Shown: positions 1-11,002, numbered from the stretch's first letter. The stretch is 64,000 nucleotides of DNA from Cydia pomonella (GCF_033807575.1 NC_084716.1:7440001-7504000), one strand, 5' to 3'. The notes: generated by a model from the letters alone, not told the origin. Translations and numbers: made by a program.

Positions 1-393
1 ATGATGCTCTCACACTGGCTATAATATAACGTAACGTAAATATAACATCGTGTAACAGGGACAACATGATAGTATTGATAGTGTTAAATTAAACGTTATA
101 AAACAATCAGCCAGGTGTGGGTGCACCATTATGTGTTATTTGCCTGTCTTGTACGTCCGTATCCTCTGACTGCCGCCTGTCCTTCTGTCAATTTAGTTGT
201 CCATCGTTCCAAGTATGTATGTCAACCAGTCACTCCAGCAAGCAGGGAGGTTGGAAACCCTGACAACTAACTATTCGTTTCCTTTTACTCGCGCTGGAAT
301 AGATATCAAATACGTGTTTGTTCGAAAATGCGAAGGCCTTACTTAAGTTTATTTAGTAAAATTTGTTCTATCAAAAAAAACTACGTTTAGGTA
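1..393. other. AT-rich DNA, nothing recognised
   Basis: No open frame, repeat copy or RNA gene that I can support. Confidence 0.5.
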
Positions 394-664
394 TAGTACC
401 TGGGCAACCGAGCTTTGCTCGGTTATAACTATTTATTGTAATATGGTGGTGTATAGGTGATAATCTTAACTAAATTTTTTTACTAAATTAAACTTGTCTA
501 AAACAATAAAAATTTAAAAATTATATATAAACTTGAACATATAAAAAAAAAAAACAAAAGTTAGTCACCGGGCGAGATTCGAACCCGTAACACCCGTTTA
601 GCAGTCCGCGTCTTAACCCGCTGGACCAGACGGACAGTGGCCGGCAACACGAAATTAGCGACCA
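394..664 (-). mobile_element. SINE-like element with tRNA-type head
   Basis: On the minus strand, 643-563 reads like a tRNA: an A-box-like segment at 628-612 (TGGTCCAGCGGGTTAAG) and a B box at 586-576 (GGGTTCGAATC). It runs into an AT-rich body and ends near a small foldback (ACCGAGC...GCTCGGT) around 408-423. The tRNA part has extra bases and no clean cloverleaf, so I read it as a SINE head and not a working tRNA gene. Boundaries are approximate and no target-site duplication was found. Confidence 0.5.
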
Positions 665-678
665 TTTTTTTTTTTTTA

Positions 679-1027
679 TACTACTTCGGTGGCAAACAAG
701 CATACGGCCCGCCTGATGGTAAGCAGTCTCCGTAGCCTATGAACGCCTGCAACTCCAGAGGAGTTACATGCGCGTTGCCGACCCTAAACCCGCCCCCCCT
801 CGTTGAGCTCTGGCAACCTTACTCACCCGCAGGAACACAACACTATGAGTAGGATCTAGTGTTATTTGGCTGCTGTTTTCTGTAAGGTGGAGGTACTTCC
901 CCAGTTGAGCTCTGCTCTAGATCTGGAATGACATCCACTGGCTGTGCCCTACCACACAAAGCGAGATGACATTCACAATGCCCATACCTCTCTTTTGTAC
1001 GTAGTTTAAGGACGTACCCGGGTCCAG
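679..1027 (+). repeat. Interspersed repeat family A, near full-length copy
   Basis: Starts after a poly(T) run and contains the shared segments GGCAAACAAGCATACGGCCC and CACAACACTATGAGTAGG, ending near CCCGGGTCCAG. Long matching copies lie at 30427-30774 and 37349-37565; short pieces are at 1838-1979, 16958-17031 and 22292-22384. No coding capacity. Possibly the non-coding end of a retroposon; class unresolved. Confidence 0.75.
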
Positions 1028-1124
1028 AACCATATTCTGCGACGAAAGAAAAACGCATGAAAACTCGAAAACACGCGTTTTCCCAAACATAAGACTAATC
1101 TAGATCGATTGTTTACCCCCAAAA

Positions 1125-1178
1125 ACCCCCATATATCGAATTTCAGCGAAATCGTTAGAGCCGTTTCCGAGATCCCGG

Positions 1179-1213
<35 letters not shown>

Positions 1214-1240
1214 AGAATTGCTCGTTTAAAGGTATAAGAT
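1125..1240 (+). repeat. Retroposon-like tail with (AT)n microsatellite
   Basis: The segment CGTTAGAGCCGTTTCCGAGA leads directly into about 15 AT units at 1181-1210. A fixed sequence ending in a simple repeat is typical of the 3' end of some LINEs, but no coding part is attached. Family unresolved. Confidence 0.4.
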
Positions 1241-1408
1241 AAAAATACTAAAGCTTTAATTTTAGATGAGGTAGGCTAGGTTATGTCTGGAATCATCATC
1301 AAGCCTGCTACATGGGTCAAATTAAAACTTAAAAAACATTTAAAAGTTCAGTTCATAATATAGTTGTGAACTTTCTAGTTTCGAAATTGCAGTAAAGTCG
1401 AGAAGACC

Positions 1409-1634
1409 GTCTTCTTCTTCTTCGTCATGTTGTTCCGGCATTTTGCCACAGCTCATTAGAGCCTGGGGTCCGCTTAGCAACGTATCCCTAGAATTGGCGT
1501 AGGCACTAGTTTTGACGAATGAGACTGCCGTCTGACCTTCCAACCCAAAGGGTAAACTAGGCCTTAATGGGATAAGTTCGGTTTTCTCACGATGTTTTCC
1601 TTTACAGAAAAGCGACTGGTGAAAGAAATGATAT
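1409..1634 (-). mobile_element. SINE family B, body without tRNA head
   Basis: Minus-strand copy of the body of the complete SINE at 29388-29718. Shared blocks include the segment with GAAAACATCGTGAG and the 3' part ending in a GAAGAAGAAG tail, read on + at 1411-1440 as CTTCTTCTTCTTC. The tRNA-related 5' part is missing, as expected for 5' truncation. A 111-codon open frame here is a by-product of the SINE. Confidence 0.75.
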
Positions 1635-1837
1635 TTAGCTCTTTCGTCGCTTTTGACTCCTGCGTTTGTACACATACCTACTCCTCTTACCGAAGGTCGG
1701 TAGAGCAGGGGTACAATTATTCCTTTCTGACTGTGTCTGAGCGACGTACCTAAGTTTACGAGAGTGTATGCCCTAAGACGATATTACCTGTATTACATTT
1801 TATGTGCCAGTCTCCACATTGACCTTGCTCTTTCTTA

Positions 1838-1979
1838 GAGCTCAACGAGGGGAGGGAGAGGTGTTAGGGTCGGCAACGCGTATGTAACTCTGGAGTTGCA
1901 GACGTACATAGGCTACGGGGACTGCTTACCATCAGGCGGGCCGTATGCTTGTTTGCCACCGACGTAGTATTAAAAAAAA
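1838..1979 (-). repeat. Interspersed repeat family A, partial copy
   Basis: Reverse-complement copy of the first part of the repeat at 679-1027, from the GAGCTCAACGAGG segment to the poly(T)/poly(A) edge. Confidence 0.7.
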
Positions 1980-2650
1980 CTCCCTTTTCCTTGAACATGG
2001 ACACATTCATTGTTTTCTAGTACCACAATTCTTCCCTTTTTGGGAATGACTTAAAGATTTGTCTCAAACCTTTATCTGATTCGCTATCAGTCCGTATTTG
2101 GGACCCGAACGGAACCCAATCCCTGCGAGCGATAGTTCCATTATCCTTGCTTAGTTACTTGGAAAGTTGCGTAATGTATCAAACGCAGATCTACGAGTAC
2201 GCTTCATTGCATTCATTTTACTACTGCTTTAAGTGTATTCAATATGATTTTATTAAGTATTAGGTTTTTTCTATTTGCAATGATTGGACAACTCAATCGT
2301 TTAAATTTTAAGGCTTGAAATGTAATTGATTTGAAATCTGCAGTTGCCATTATTTTGTTAACCGATGGAAAAATATCATTTGAGATAATTGAGCTATTAA
2401 GTACGAGATAAACAGACGATCTAGATAAGTTTATTTAATAGCAACTGATTTCGCATTGATTGAGTTTATGCAATTGAAATTGTCACGGTTATTCCCCTAA
2501 TTCTAATTCATAAAAATGCACAAGCTTCAATTAGTTAATTTATGTTTTATTATTTATTTAAATACATGTATTGCGTTTGTTAATAACGCCACATTTCTTT
2601 CTTATTAGAACGGTCAAGTAGATTTTATCTTTAAGGGTATAGATAAAAAA
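1980..2650. other. AT-rich DNA, nothing recognised
   Basis: No supported gene or repeat. Confidence 0.5.
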
Positions 2651-2659
2651 AAAAACAAA

Positions 2660-2792
2660 GTTACCTACTGTCCATGGCCAACTAAACCTAGCATTTCTCG
2701 GGGTATTGTCCCCAGAACACTGGCCGCTTTCCTCCTTTGTACTGCGAGACAGTTTTTGTGCGAAGGACGTTGTTTTGCGTCCTTCGCACAAA
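2660..2792. repeat. Repeat fragment ending in a 15-bp perfect hairpin
   Basis: The segment around GGGGTATTGTCCCCAGAACA resembles 35440-35500 (GGGGCATTGCCCCCAGGTAA). It is followed by a perfect inverted repeat, arms 2755-2769 and 2778-2792 with an 8-base loop (TTTGTGCGAAGGACG and its complement). The other copy is also followed by a hairpin, with different arm sequence. A short hairpin near an element end is Helitron-like, but no rolling-circle protein or defined end was seen. Confidence 0.4.
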
Positions 2793-3574
2793 TAATTTTC
2801 AATGAAATTTTCTTTAATAGTTTTTTTGATGTTACACAACAATCACTTGGTGATTTTGACGTTATCTATAGTTGTTCCTAGTAGAGCGCTTGACATGGGT
2901 CAGGGCACATTCACGTAGGTCACGTCCCATGCCAAAGGCCAACGAATAAACCAGGGCACTACATGTGTAGTCGTCAGGTATTTTACCGCCTGCCGCGGAC
3001 AGATCTTACATCTCTAACTGCTAGTACGGAATTTTAACTATCCCTCTGTTATTTAAACTCCCCTGAGACTCGAACATAGGGTTAGGTAGTCCCGTCCCGA
3101 AATGCGAGCAAATGCTCGACGTCTCACCGTCTCTGATCCAGCGCGCGATGTGTGCTTTCGGATCGAAACATGTCGAGCGTTTATTTGACTTAATACTTGA
3201 GTAACCCGTTTAAAATAATTATAATTTGCTAGTATGGAGGCGTTACCGAGTGCTCGGCGCATAAGATCAGTAAACCAGGAGAAAATACGGTCGATTAGCA
3301 TCAGTGTAACCCGTGGTACTGAAGATGTCTGTTGACAACTTTGTTGAGTTTCGTCAGCGGTTGTGGGTAGGGTAGTGATTCGGTTTTAAGCTCTAGCAGT
3401 TACCGACTGTAAGATTAGGATGCCTCGAACTCCAAAAAATTTTACGCTTATTATTAACTCTTTATTCGGTTCGTTTCCAATCCCGGTACCTACAAGGACA
3501 TTTAATTGTGTCTTTCACGAAAATTTGTTCCAGAGTTATGGAATATGGATGTTATCTATATGTATCTTACTTAA

Positions 3575-3698
3575 CACATTCACCGCTGTGCTACGGTCGT
3601 AGCGGTACGTCGTTGCCGATAACATGAATTTCCCGGTATGTAGCGAAAATGCTTCGTAAAGGCAAAACGACAACGTTTCGTCATTAGCGCTGAATGGG
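3575..3698. mobile_element. Small TTAA-flanked MITE (piggyBac-like)
   Basis: Flanked by TTAA at 3571-3574 and 3699-3702. The inner ends are inverted repeats: CACATTCACCGCT on the left against CCCATTCAGCGCT read inward from the right. TTAA duplication with a CCC-type end fits the piggyBac superfamily. At 124 bp it has no transposase. Its right TTAA touches the 3' end of the LINE relic at 3704-4116. The open frames crossing it are incidental. Confidence 0.6.
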
Positions 3699-3703
3699 TT
3701 AAG

Positions 3704-4116
3704 TATATATTTATCTATGTAAGTATGTATATAAAAGTAAAATATAAAAACACTTACAAAACAATACAAAAGATATAAACACATAATAAAAAACCAAACC
3801 TAGGGTGCCGCCAACAGCGGGGCAGGGCCCAAGCTGCCGGTGGTCAAGGCCGCAGAGAAAGGAACCGCCGGACTATCCGCGTCGTGTCCAAGATCACCGC
3901 CTTCTGTATCTGAACCTTGATCCAACCACCTAGCGAGAGTATCTCAAGGTGTTGGTCGAGACTCTTCGCTATGAGACCGTTCGCTGAAACGACTATCGGG
4001 ACAATGATCGTCGAATCAATATCCCACATGGTGGTTATCTCGTAAGCCAAGTCTAGGTACTTACTGGACTTGTCCTTCTCGGCTTTCACGAGATTCTCAT
4101 CATGGGGGATGGTGAT
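3704..4116 (-). pseudogene. LINE 3' end: C-terminal part of non-LTR polyprotein plus 3' UTR
   Basis: The open frame runs on the minus strand from 4116 to the stop at 3846-3844 and ends VRRFLSLRP. The start of the frame reads IPHDENLVKAEKDKSSKYLD, followed by a segment of the pattern DLA-EI---W and VPIVVSANGLI. I know this as a C-terminal block of non-LTR retrotransposon reverse-transcriptase polyproteins, downstream of the RT domain. There is no methionine at the fragment start because the copy is 5'-truncated; codon 10 is GTG coding valine inside the protein, not an initiator. About 140 bp of 3' UTR follow toward lower coordinates. The copy at 28087-28280 shares the last coding residues and this UTR. 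The exact clade cannot be set from this piece. Confidence 0.75.
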
Positions 4117-4169
4117 TTAGTGTTATTGTTGAATAAAGAATTTTGTATTTTTGTATTTTGTATTATTAG

Positions 4170-5800
4170 GTAATATTTACTATGGCTCTTATTCATAATT
4201 GCATTGACAACATATATATTTATTACACATAAAATAAAATATAAATGGCATGATTAAATATTATTTGTATCACAGACATAATTGAAACCTACCAGCTAAA
4301 TTCAGTATCACCATCGTAACAATAACAAGAGCGTTCAAATTAACGTTGACAAGTGCACTTGGTAAGACAAAGACGTATCTCGCTATTAATTCATAGTGAG
4401 ATGAGCCATTGTCTCACTAAGGGCTCAAAGTTACCAGAGCGCAAGACAAATAAAGCTTGTTACTGAGCACAAGTGACATTGGACAAGTTTCACTGTAATT
4501 TTGGAATTTGCTTTGCTTTGCAAACAGCTGAGACAATCTCAAGGTCCTTGGTTGGTTGATAGAATTCTAGCAAATATCTGGGGCACAATAATGCCCCCGC
4601 TAAGTCGAGCAAAATAAGAGGCACATCCGTACCCTTTTTCTAGAAGCCGTTCCAGGAATTTTCGACCCCTTATAACTTCGTTATGCATAAAGCTTGAATT
4701 TTCAGTGGCCAAGAAGGAATAATGAAACAAATGTATGTTCTTGATTACATTTCGTTTGAACTTGTAGTTTAAGAATTATCGCATGTAAAAGTTTCTTAAT
4801 TTTGTCACATCACTCGCGATTCTTGGATCATCTACCTCTATAATCTAAGGTACTGCTAGCAGACACAGCAGCATCAAATTTTAAACACAAATAGTGTTAA
4901 GCCTATGAAGCACTATAAATAACTAAGATAACACTAGTACAGTACCGTTTCTTAATTCTACAAAACGCATAATTAACTTTGTAACTGAAGATATGTAACT
5001 ATATGAAATTACAAACTTACTATATTGCCAATGTATGTCAGAACATTCATTGCAAGAGTAGGTGTAACGGGTTAGCGCTAATTTCAATTATTTATTTCAT
5101 ATAGTGTTAATAGAGTACAGAAAATCCTAAAATTACTTAATGTTAGTGACACACAATTTACAAATAATGTAATAGACACATGACACATTAAGATAGATAA
5201 CACAAATAGGTAGTATAATAAATAATATAAATAAAATCTAGGCAATCTAGATGCACCATTTCTCAACATCTGTTGCTGCTACATGTACCTACAGTATTAC
5301 TGTTTTTGAGTGATAGTGCACAACATCTTCCCTGTCGACGTTTTTGTACTGTTACTGACTAACATGTTATTATTTCGCGTATTAGCAAAGCGGTATTTAT
5401 GTTTTAATCGATACGGATTTCCGCAATGTAACGTCTAATACTATTAATTATTCGACATATATAGAATTCGCCTTTTTCGTATTTTCAGATTGTAAATAAC
5501 TCATTTTATAAAACACCACGTTTGCATTACATTTATTCCCAAGGCAATTCAATGACTCGCTAAAGAGAATTCACAGCCACCATATGTGTGTACAGTGCTA
5601 CCTAAGGTTATTACGAAGTTTGCTCCGTACGCGCTTGCTGTATGCATAATTAACATGTGCGGAACCTTCTGCGTCGGGGATACACGAGCGGGATGTTCGG
5701 CAGATTGTATGCAAAAATCATCGACCAGAATATATCAAGACTGTACGGTCAAGGAATTTAATTGCAGCACCATTTCGTACCTTGTCACAGTAACAATAGT
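4170..5800. other. AT-rich DNA, nothing recognised
   Basis: Several frames of 60-80 codons occur but none shows a known motif. No repeat copy was recognised in this 1.6 kb. Confidence 0.5.
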
Positions 5801-5805
5801 ATAAT

Positions 5806-5949
5806 GGCTCCTCTACATGATGGCCCAGCGTAGGCCAGTCCTAGGGACGCATTTATGCGTTAGAGGGAGCAAGTGATATTGCTATCTCATTTCACCGCAT
5901 AGCTGCGTCCCTTGGACTGGCCTACGCTGGGCCATCGTGTAGAGGAGCC
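5806..5949. mobile_element. Foldback MITE, ~50-bp inverted ends
   Basis: Begins GGCTCCTCTACATGATGGCC and ends with its near complement GGCCATCGTGTAGAGGAGCC. The arms pair over about 50 bp with a few mismatches around a loop of about 40 bp. Non-coding; no clear target duplication. Confidence 0.75.
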
Positions 5950-6540
5950 CTCAGGTTCATCTTTATCTTTATCTTTATAGCCACTATGCCATTACTATTG
6001 TGGTTAAAATGCAACTGTAACTTTATCATCTGAAGAGACGAAAGCCTTTACGAGCTGGTGTGATGTTCTCGTAGAATATACATAACACGACATTTTTATT
6101 ATAGGTAGACATTGATACGGTACTTCTACTTTGACAGTAGGTTACTTCAGTCATAATTATTTGGACGTGATAAATAATAAACTTCTGTTGAAATGAGTTA
6201 GCTACAACAGTTTTAAGAATCTCAACGTCCGTCAGTCTTCAAATTGCGAAACAAAGTGGGCAGAATAAAGAATACAATGAAATGCCACTTGCTTAAGGCC
6301 GGCTATCATAATGATGTTCCCAATTATTCTGAGATTCTTTCGAGCTGAAGTGGTTCCTACAACATTATTATTTTTCAGCTGGAGGAAACTGGCGTTTACT
6401 TGTAGGTAGGTACATGTTTTTAACAGTTTGCGTTGCTATGTTATATTTGAATAATAATTACTTATTGTACGTTGAAGTAGTTTCGTTTTAGTATACGATT
6501 TGAATGTTTTTAGTGTCTATATTTTCATTAAATTACTTTT
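5950..6540. other. No gene; short CTTTAT repeat
   Basis: A (CTTTAT) run of about four units lies at 5957-5982; otherwise nothing recognised. Confidence 0.5.
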
Positions 6541-6543
6541 TAC

Positions 6544-6690
6544 ATGGCCGCCAACGAAAGCAACAACGTGGGCGCCCTAGGCTGCTTTGCAGAGACGAAG
6601 GCTATTGGGAAAACTTACAGCGAACTCAAGCATGAAGCTCAAGACGGACCCAAATGGCGGCGCACTGTGGACGCCCTCTGCCCAATCTAA
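6544..6690 (+). pseudogene. LINE C-terminal fragment (48 codons)
   Basis: The frame reads from ATG at 6544 to TAA at 6688-6690 and ends with a block of the form HEAQD-PKWRR-VDALCP. This (E/A)AQDR--W---V-AL pattern closes many non-LTR endonuclease-reverse transcriptase polyproteins; the same pattern closes the fragments at 42386-42523 and 62535-62654. The ATG is internal, so this is a 5'-truncated dead copy. The frame is too short for ordinary ORF cut-offs. Confidence 0.65.
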
Positions 6691-6699
6691 GGAGGACAT

Positions 6700-7790
6700 T
6701 AAAAACCAAAAGCTACTTAGATTCGTCTGTTATTTATTAAACAAACTACTCATCATTTAACAGTTTTGAATGATTAGACACTAGACTTGTATCAACCGGG
6801 ATATTGACCGTGATTATCGCGAGTATCGAAATATGTGGAGCTCAAAATAATACAAAAAGTCTACTCAACGTTTTCCTAACCTGTATGTATCAGGCTACGC
6901 GTAGTAAATGCAACGTGTAGCTCTAAAACTAATAACTTGCTAGCCTCCAAGAGAAACATCTGCCTTAGCTGATACTAAGGTGTAGCTATACGTTTGACCT
7001 CGAGATCCATATTAAGTAATTGTAATGGAAGCTCAAAGTTATACTGGTTATTGTTAGCTTCATAAGTGTTGGCTATTGTCCTGGCATTAATAGCCAGCTT
7101 AGCAGTAAATATATTTGTAATTGTTTTATTACATGTTTTATTAATCGTGAACCTGGGTGGCGTAAAATGAAATGTTAACAGTTTATATAGAGTCAGAGTA
7201 GCAATCATTCAGCAGGCGAGATATTTTAAATGATCCGAACTCTGAACCCAACTCAACGAAGTCAAGAGGTAGACGCAAATGTCGAGTGGTCGTTAAATTC
7301 CTTTCTAATAAAGGTAACTCCCTCGTTAAATGACCCAGAATGCGAATTATAACTACTGAAAACTGTTGAACGAATCACCTAACTAGATCCAACTCAAATT
7401 AGCGACAAATAACGAACATTTAAATTAAACTTCGCGAAAAACTCGTAGTTTCAGCAAAAATTGCCGTAAAATTAACCCAATTCTCCTGTATTTGTCCGAC
7501 AAAACACCTCGGGCCTGTCCGGTTAGCCCACTTTGCAAACTTTGCACACGCAACATTTTTAATCAAAGTTGCCTACCGTACCGTGTTTTACATTTTGAAA
7601 CATAGTGTTGGTTTTTGTGTAAAAAGATCCATTAAAAGCACTCTTCTGGCCAAAAAGCAACATGGCAACCGTTGAAAAAAGGCAATAGTGAAGGTACTAA
7701 ATGTTGGGAGCCGAACGAGCTAACATCGATGTTAGGTATTCGGAACAGACTCTGGGTACTATAAGTTGGTGTTCTATGTCATGAATATGA
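6700..7790. other. AT-rich DNA, nothing recognised
   Basis: No supported feature. Confidence 0.5.
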
Positions 7791-7798
7791 TTTAGGTA

Positions 7799-7850
7799 CA
7801 GTCGCCATCAGATATATCAGAGCGGCCGAGGAGCAACGTATGGCACATGA
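7799..7850 (+). repeat. Half of a palindromic MITE (AGATATATC...GCGGCC family)
   Basis: Shares TACAGTCGCCATCAGATATA and GAGCGGCC with 8246-8334 and, inverted, with 23296-23402. Confidence 0.55.
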
Positions 7851-7954
7851 TTCGATGGGTATTTCAAAATAACATTAAGGTTGCTGAAAGTGTTTTTAGA
7901 TTCAGTGTACTCGTATACTTTTGGAAATAATCGCTTCGAAAGTCAAAAAGTCTT

Positions 7955-8056
7955 TCTCATTCCCTTGCCGTTTTTTTATCATTCCCTTGTCATTTATGTT
8001 ATTCCCTTGTAATGTTTTTATTCCCCTTGTCAATTTTATCAGTGCCCTTATAGCAA
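7955..8056. repeat. Short tandem repeat, ~20-22 bp unit, about 5 copies
   Basis: Degenerate units built around (T)CATTCCCTTGTCATTTAT recur head to tail. The last units diverge to TCCCCTTGTCAATT and GTGCCCTTATA. Confidence 0.6.
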
Positions 8057-8245
8057 AAATTCATATTGTTAAAATTATGTAATAAATAGGCCAAAAATGA
8101 TGCATATTCGTTTGACGGCCTTATTTTTAAATTAATTTTCATATTTTATTAAAACTTTGTCAAAATTTGTACAAATAAAAATCGCCAAGAGAATGATATG
8201 AATAATCCGATTTTGAAGAATGACCCACTTACTTGTATACCATTA

Positions 8246-8334
8246 TACAGTCACTATCAGATATATCGGAGCGGCCAAGGTGTTCACAAATATCTGATCA
8301 CGCCTCTATTGTCAAGCCGCTAGTGCGTGTTCAG
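8246..8334 (+). repeat. Partial palindromic MITE (GCGGCC family)
   Basis: Contains CAGATATATCGGAGCGGCCA and the inner CACGCCTCTATTGTCAAGCC segment; truncated where the next foldback begins at 8337. Confidence 0.55.
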
Positions 8335-8336
8335 AT

Positions 8337-8428
8337 TCGATATGGATTGGATATGTCAGTGTCAAAAGTGACATTTTTGTTTAAAGAAACGTTACTTTTG
8401 ACACTAAGATATCTAATCCATATCGTAT
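8337..8428. mobile_element. Foldback MITE, ~34-bp arms
   Basis: Left arm around CGATATGGATTGGATATGTC pairs with right arm ACTAAGATATCTAATCCATA plus TCG. The inner parts AGTGTCAAAAGT and ACTTTTGACACT also pair. Confidence 0.6.
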
Positions 8429-8680
8429 CTTTAGCAAATGTTTGACGTATCTTAAAGTTCGAATCGCGCCGTTTCTTTAGTCAATTAAAAATGTATTTAA
8501 AACTTCGAATTATCAATTAAAATTTTGGAAAAAAAAAGGTTTTTCTGCTCGTCGACTGTAATGGTTGAATTAAGATTTCATATACCAAACTATAAATGCG
8601 TATTTTTCATATATCGGCTCCCAACTCATCTATAAGGTTCATTTCAATACGCTGTAGTCATTTATAAAAAAAAATACCAA

Positions 8681-8750
8681 TCCCGTGCCGCCGCGCCGCG
8701 CTCCCACAGAAAAGATTAAAGCGGCACGGGGTTGCGCGGAGTCGCGCGTT
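8681..8750. repeat. GC-rich foldback repeat
   Basis: CCCGTGCCGC at the left pairs with GCGGCACGGG about 40 bp later, and CGCG-rich flanks extend it. It stands out from the AT-rich surroundings. Confidence 0.4.
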
Positions 8751-8759
8751 TATATATTT

Positions 8760-9350
8760 TATACTACATTTTTGTCAACTGAAATACTTACCAATTTTCA
8801 TTAATTATTCAGGTTTTATAGTTAATAAAAATTTAGATGACTCGTAGAAAAAGTATTGTATACAATATTGATATAATCAAGCTTTTCAGTCGAGTACCGT
8901 GTTTAGGCAACGAAGCTTGCTGAGTTGCTTAAGTAAGGTACGAGATCTCTCTATAATGTCACGATTGTATAATATACTATTTTAGGATTCTCTGCAAGAA
9001 AGTGTTTATTCGTCACATCCAGTGGTTCTGTAGCGCACATATTTTCACCGCAAATCCTCGTATGCACGCGGCTGCATCAACCCATAACTTACGTTTATCT
9101 GGCGGTACAGTGACTCAGTACAGTCAGCGAAGGATTAACAAGGTGAAGGATTGCTGTAGTACTGTGCTAATAGTTTGTCTTGTTAGTAATTAAAACGGTT
9201 TAGAAGCAACATATGGTTATCATAGCACCAGTGTATTTGATATATAAATGTGTATTCGCACAGCTAAGGCCCAGTAAGTTCTTGTTCTTCTTTCACTCTC
9301 ACTAAGCGTAAGCGTGAGCGAGATGGAATCGATGGAGTGGTATGTAAAGT
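8760..9350. other. No gene recognised
   Basis: A small imperfect foldback (AGTACCGTGTTTAGGCAAC ... GTTGCTTAAGTAAGGTAC) lies near 8893-8942. The frame at 9002-9193 has no recognisable motif. Confidence 0.45.
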
Positions 9351-9355
9351 ACATA

Positions 9356-9930
9356 CAGGGTGGCCAAATAAGAAGTATACATTTTGTTTTTAAATTTTAA
9401 CTGTATTAAGTTCAAAAATTATTAGGTATTGTTTTAAAAATATATTCTTCAGGGTTGGCAAATTCATGCGAAACATAATGTCTGACATATGTCCACCTCT
9501 AACAGCAGGCAAATGTAAGCCCTTATCATCCCAATGTTCAGCATCTATTCGCACATTTTTGGCATTATCTTAGTACATTTGTGTCGAATAGTCGGTTTTA
9601 ACTGTTTAAATTTCATCAGCTCGTTAGCATAGACACGTGATTTTAGATAGCCCCACAGAAATAAGTCAAGAGCTACAAAATTTGGAGAATTTGGGTGCCA
9701 ATCACTGTCACTTTTTTTCAAAATTAATCGAGCAAACAACGTGTTTTAAACAACAGAAACATTTGAGATAAAATTGCTTGCTGCTAGTGGTATACATTTG
9801 GCAGAAATTATCTTCCGTATACAATTGCCAACCCTGAATAATATATTTATGAAAAAATATTTAATAAAATTTCCACTTAATGTAATTAAAATTTAAAAAC
9901 AAAGTGTATCATTCTTATTTGTCCACCCTG
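9356..9930 (-). mobile_element. Non-autonomous mariner-like element with 55-bp TIRs
   Basis: Both ends begin CAGGGTGG and are flanked by TA (9354-9355 and 9931-9932), the target of Tc1/mariner elements. The terminal repeats (9356-9410 and 9876-9930) match over about 55 bp with around seven differences. An additional inner pair, AGGGTTGGCAA against TTGCCAACCCT, lies near 9452 and 9824. The interior keeps only a stub of transposase on the minus strand, so the copy is internally deleted and could move only in trans. At 575 bp it is well below the roughly 1.3 kb of intact mariners. Confidence 0.8.
9545..9739 (-). pseudogene. Mariner-type transposase C-terminal stub
   Basis: A 64-codon frame contains NSPNFVALDLFLWGYLKSRV. 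The LD-FLWG-(L/V)K-(R/K)VY pattern surrounds the third catalytic acidic residue in mariner/Tc1-superfamily transposases. The DNA-binding region and the first two catalytic residues are missing, so the product would be inactive. It lies inside the TIR pair at 9356-9930, which supports the assignment. Confidence 0.65.
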
Positions 9931-10015
9931 TATTAGACGTATGTTTGTGATCTTCGAAAGAAACTCAGGATTCGAATCGATACAGAGGAAGGCTTCAAGA
10001 TTGGTAATTTAATTT

Positions 10016-10076
10016 AGGGCAGTCGTATTGTAATCCAAAAACGCGCTACGACTTTTTATAAACTCCGGCTACTGGA
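10016..10076 (-). repeat. Fragment of the TTAA-flanked element family
   Basis: The minus strand resembles the left part of 58339-58691: AAGTTCCAGTAGCC..., GTAGCGCGTTTTTGGATTAC. Same family also at 55753-55850. Confidence 0.5.
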
Positions 10077-10079
10077 ACT

Positions 10080-10650
10080 TAACCGCGGAATTAGGGACTC
10101 CAGTCCGAACTTGAAATATATGAAAATCCACGGATCTTTCCACACATTTCAGATCCGTCCTAGTGTCGGCCTTTATATTTTCGCATACTAGCACAACTTA
10201 TAGTACAAATAGACACTGTTGTACCTAATTATTCTTTGCAAATAAATAGTTGCTTAATAGTTGTCTGTCTGAAGAATCGAGTTATTAAAGCAATAACCTC
10301 CATCACTTATCGTTGTAGCGTCTTTAGTTATGAATGTTACCGTATTTAATTTCTTAAATCTCTTTTGATATACGCATTTTCAAGATAATTATTCAATAAA
10401 TTTAACAACGTCTAGGTATAAATCCTCAGGTTCCATAAACATGAATTCTAAAACTCCGAAATTGGTGCGACAATGTATTCCACAATACTTTAGTCTGTTT
10501 TATTAAAGAGAATTTCAATGATATTGCCAAGTTGTGTAACGAAGCTTCAAAGTCAAAAGTTTCCCAAGAATGCTTAAGTGGAGCAAAGGAAGGAAAATTT
10601 GATACGTATGTGTTATAATATAGTAGATTGTAAAAATGTAGATAAAGGTC
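10080..10650. other. AT-rich DNA, nothing recognised
   Basis: No supported feature. Confidence 0.5.
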
Positions 10651-10652
10651 TT

Positions 10653-10814
10653 GTAAATAGGTACTTTTAATTTGAATTAATTTTTAAATCTATTAAACAA
10701 ATTAATGTAAATAGGTACTTTCAATTTGAATTAATTTTTAAATCTATTAAACAAATTAATGTAAATAGGTACTTTCAATTTTAATTAATTTTTAAATCCA
10801 TTAAACAAAATAAT
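10653..10814. repeat. 54-bp tandem repeat, three units
   Basis: Units at 10653-10706, 10707-10760 and 10761-10814 begin GTAAATAGGTACTTT and end ATTAAACAAATTAAT or a close variant. Units 1 and 2 differ at a single position and unit 3 at a few more, so the triplication is young relative to the surrounding relics. Confidence 0.9.
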
Positions 10815-10850
10815 GGAACACCGTCGAGGATCATCGGATCACTCCTGCGG

Positions 10851-10953
10851 GCTAAGCACGGTCGCATTTTTTCGCCTGTCACGTTCTAACAAGTGTCGTG
10901 CGAAAGTGACAGGCATAGTGACAGGTGGTAAAAATACAACCATGCTGCCATGG
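10851..10953 (+). mobile_element. Hairpin MITE family F, diverged copy
   Basis: Shares CCTGTCACGTTCTAACAAGT and GCGAAAGTGACAGGCATAGT with 17573-17696, 61308-61428 and, inverted, 15811-15937. The two shared blocks are mutually complementary in part (GTCAC..., ...GTGAC), so the element folds on itself. A 95-codon frame across it is incidental. Confidence 0.65.
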
Positions 10954-11002
10954 CTGGAAACTGTTGCATTGCGTGTAGCTATATGCCTTAGGTTAGGTTC
11001 CG

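Noticed and set aside
563..643. tRNA gene on the minus strand
   Set aside because: Extra bases in the D and anticodon parts and a SINE-like tail; no clean cloverleaf.
1340..1675. 111-codon minus frame
   Set aside because: It reads through a SINE family B body; not a protein gene.
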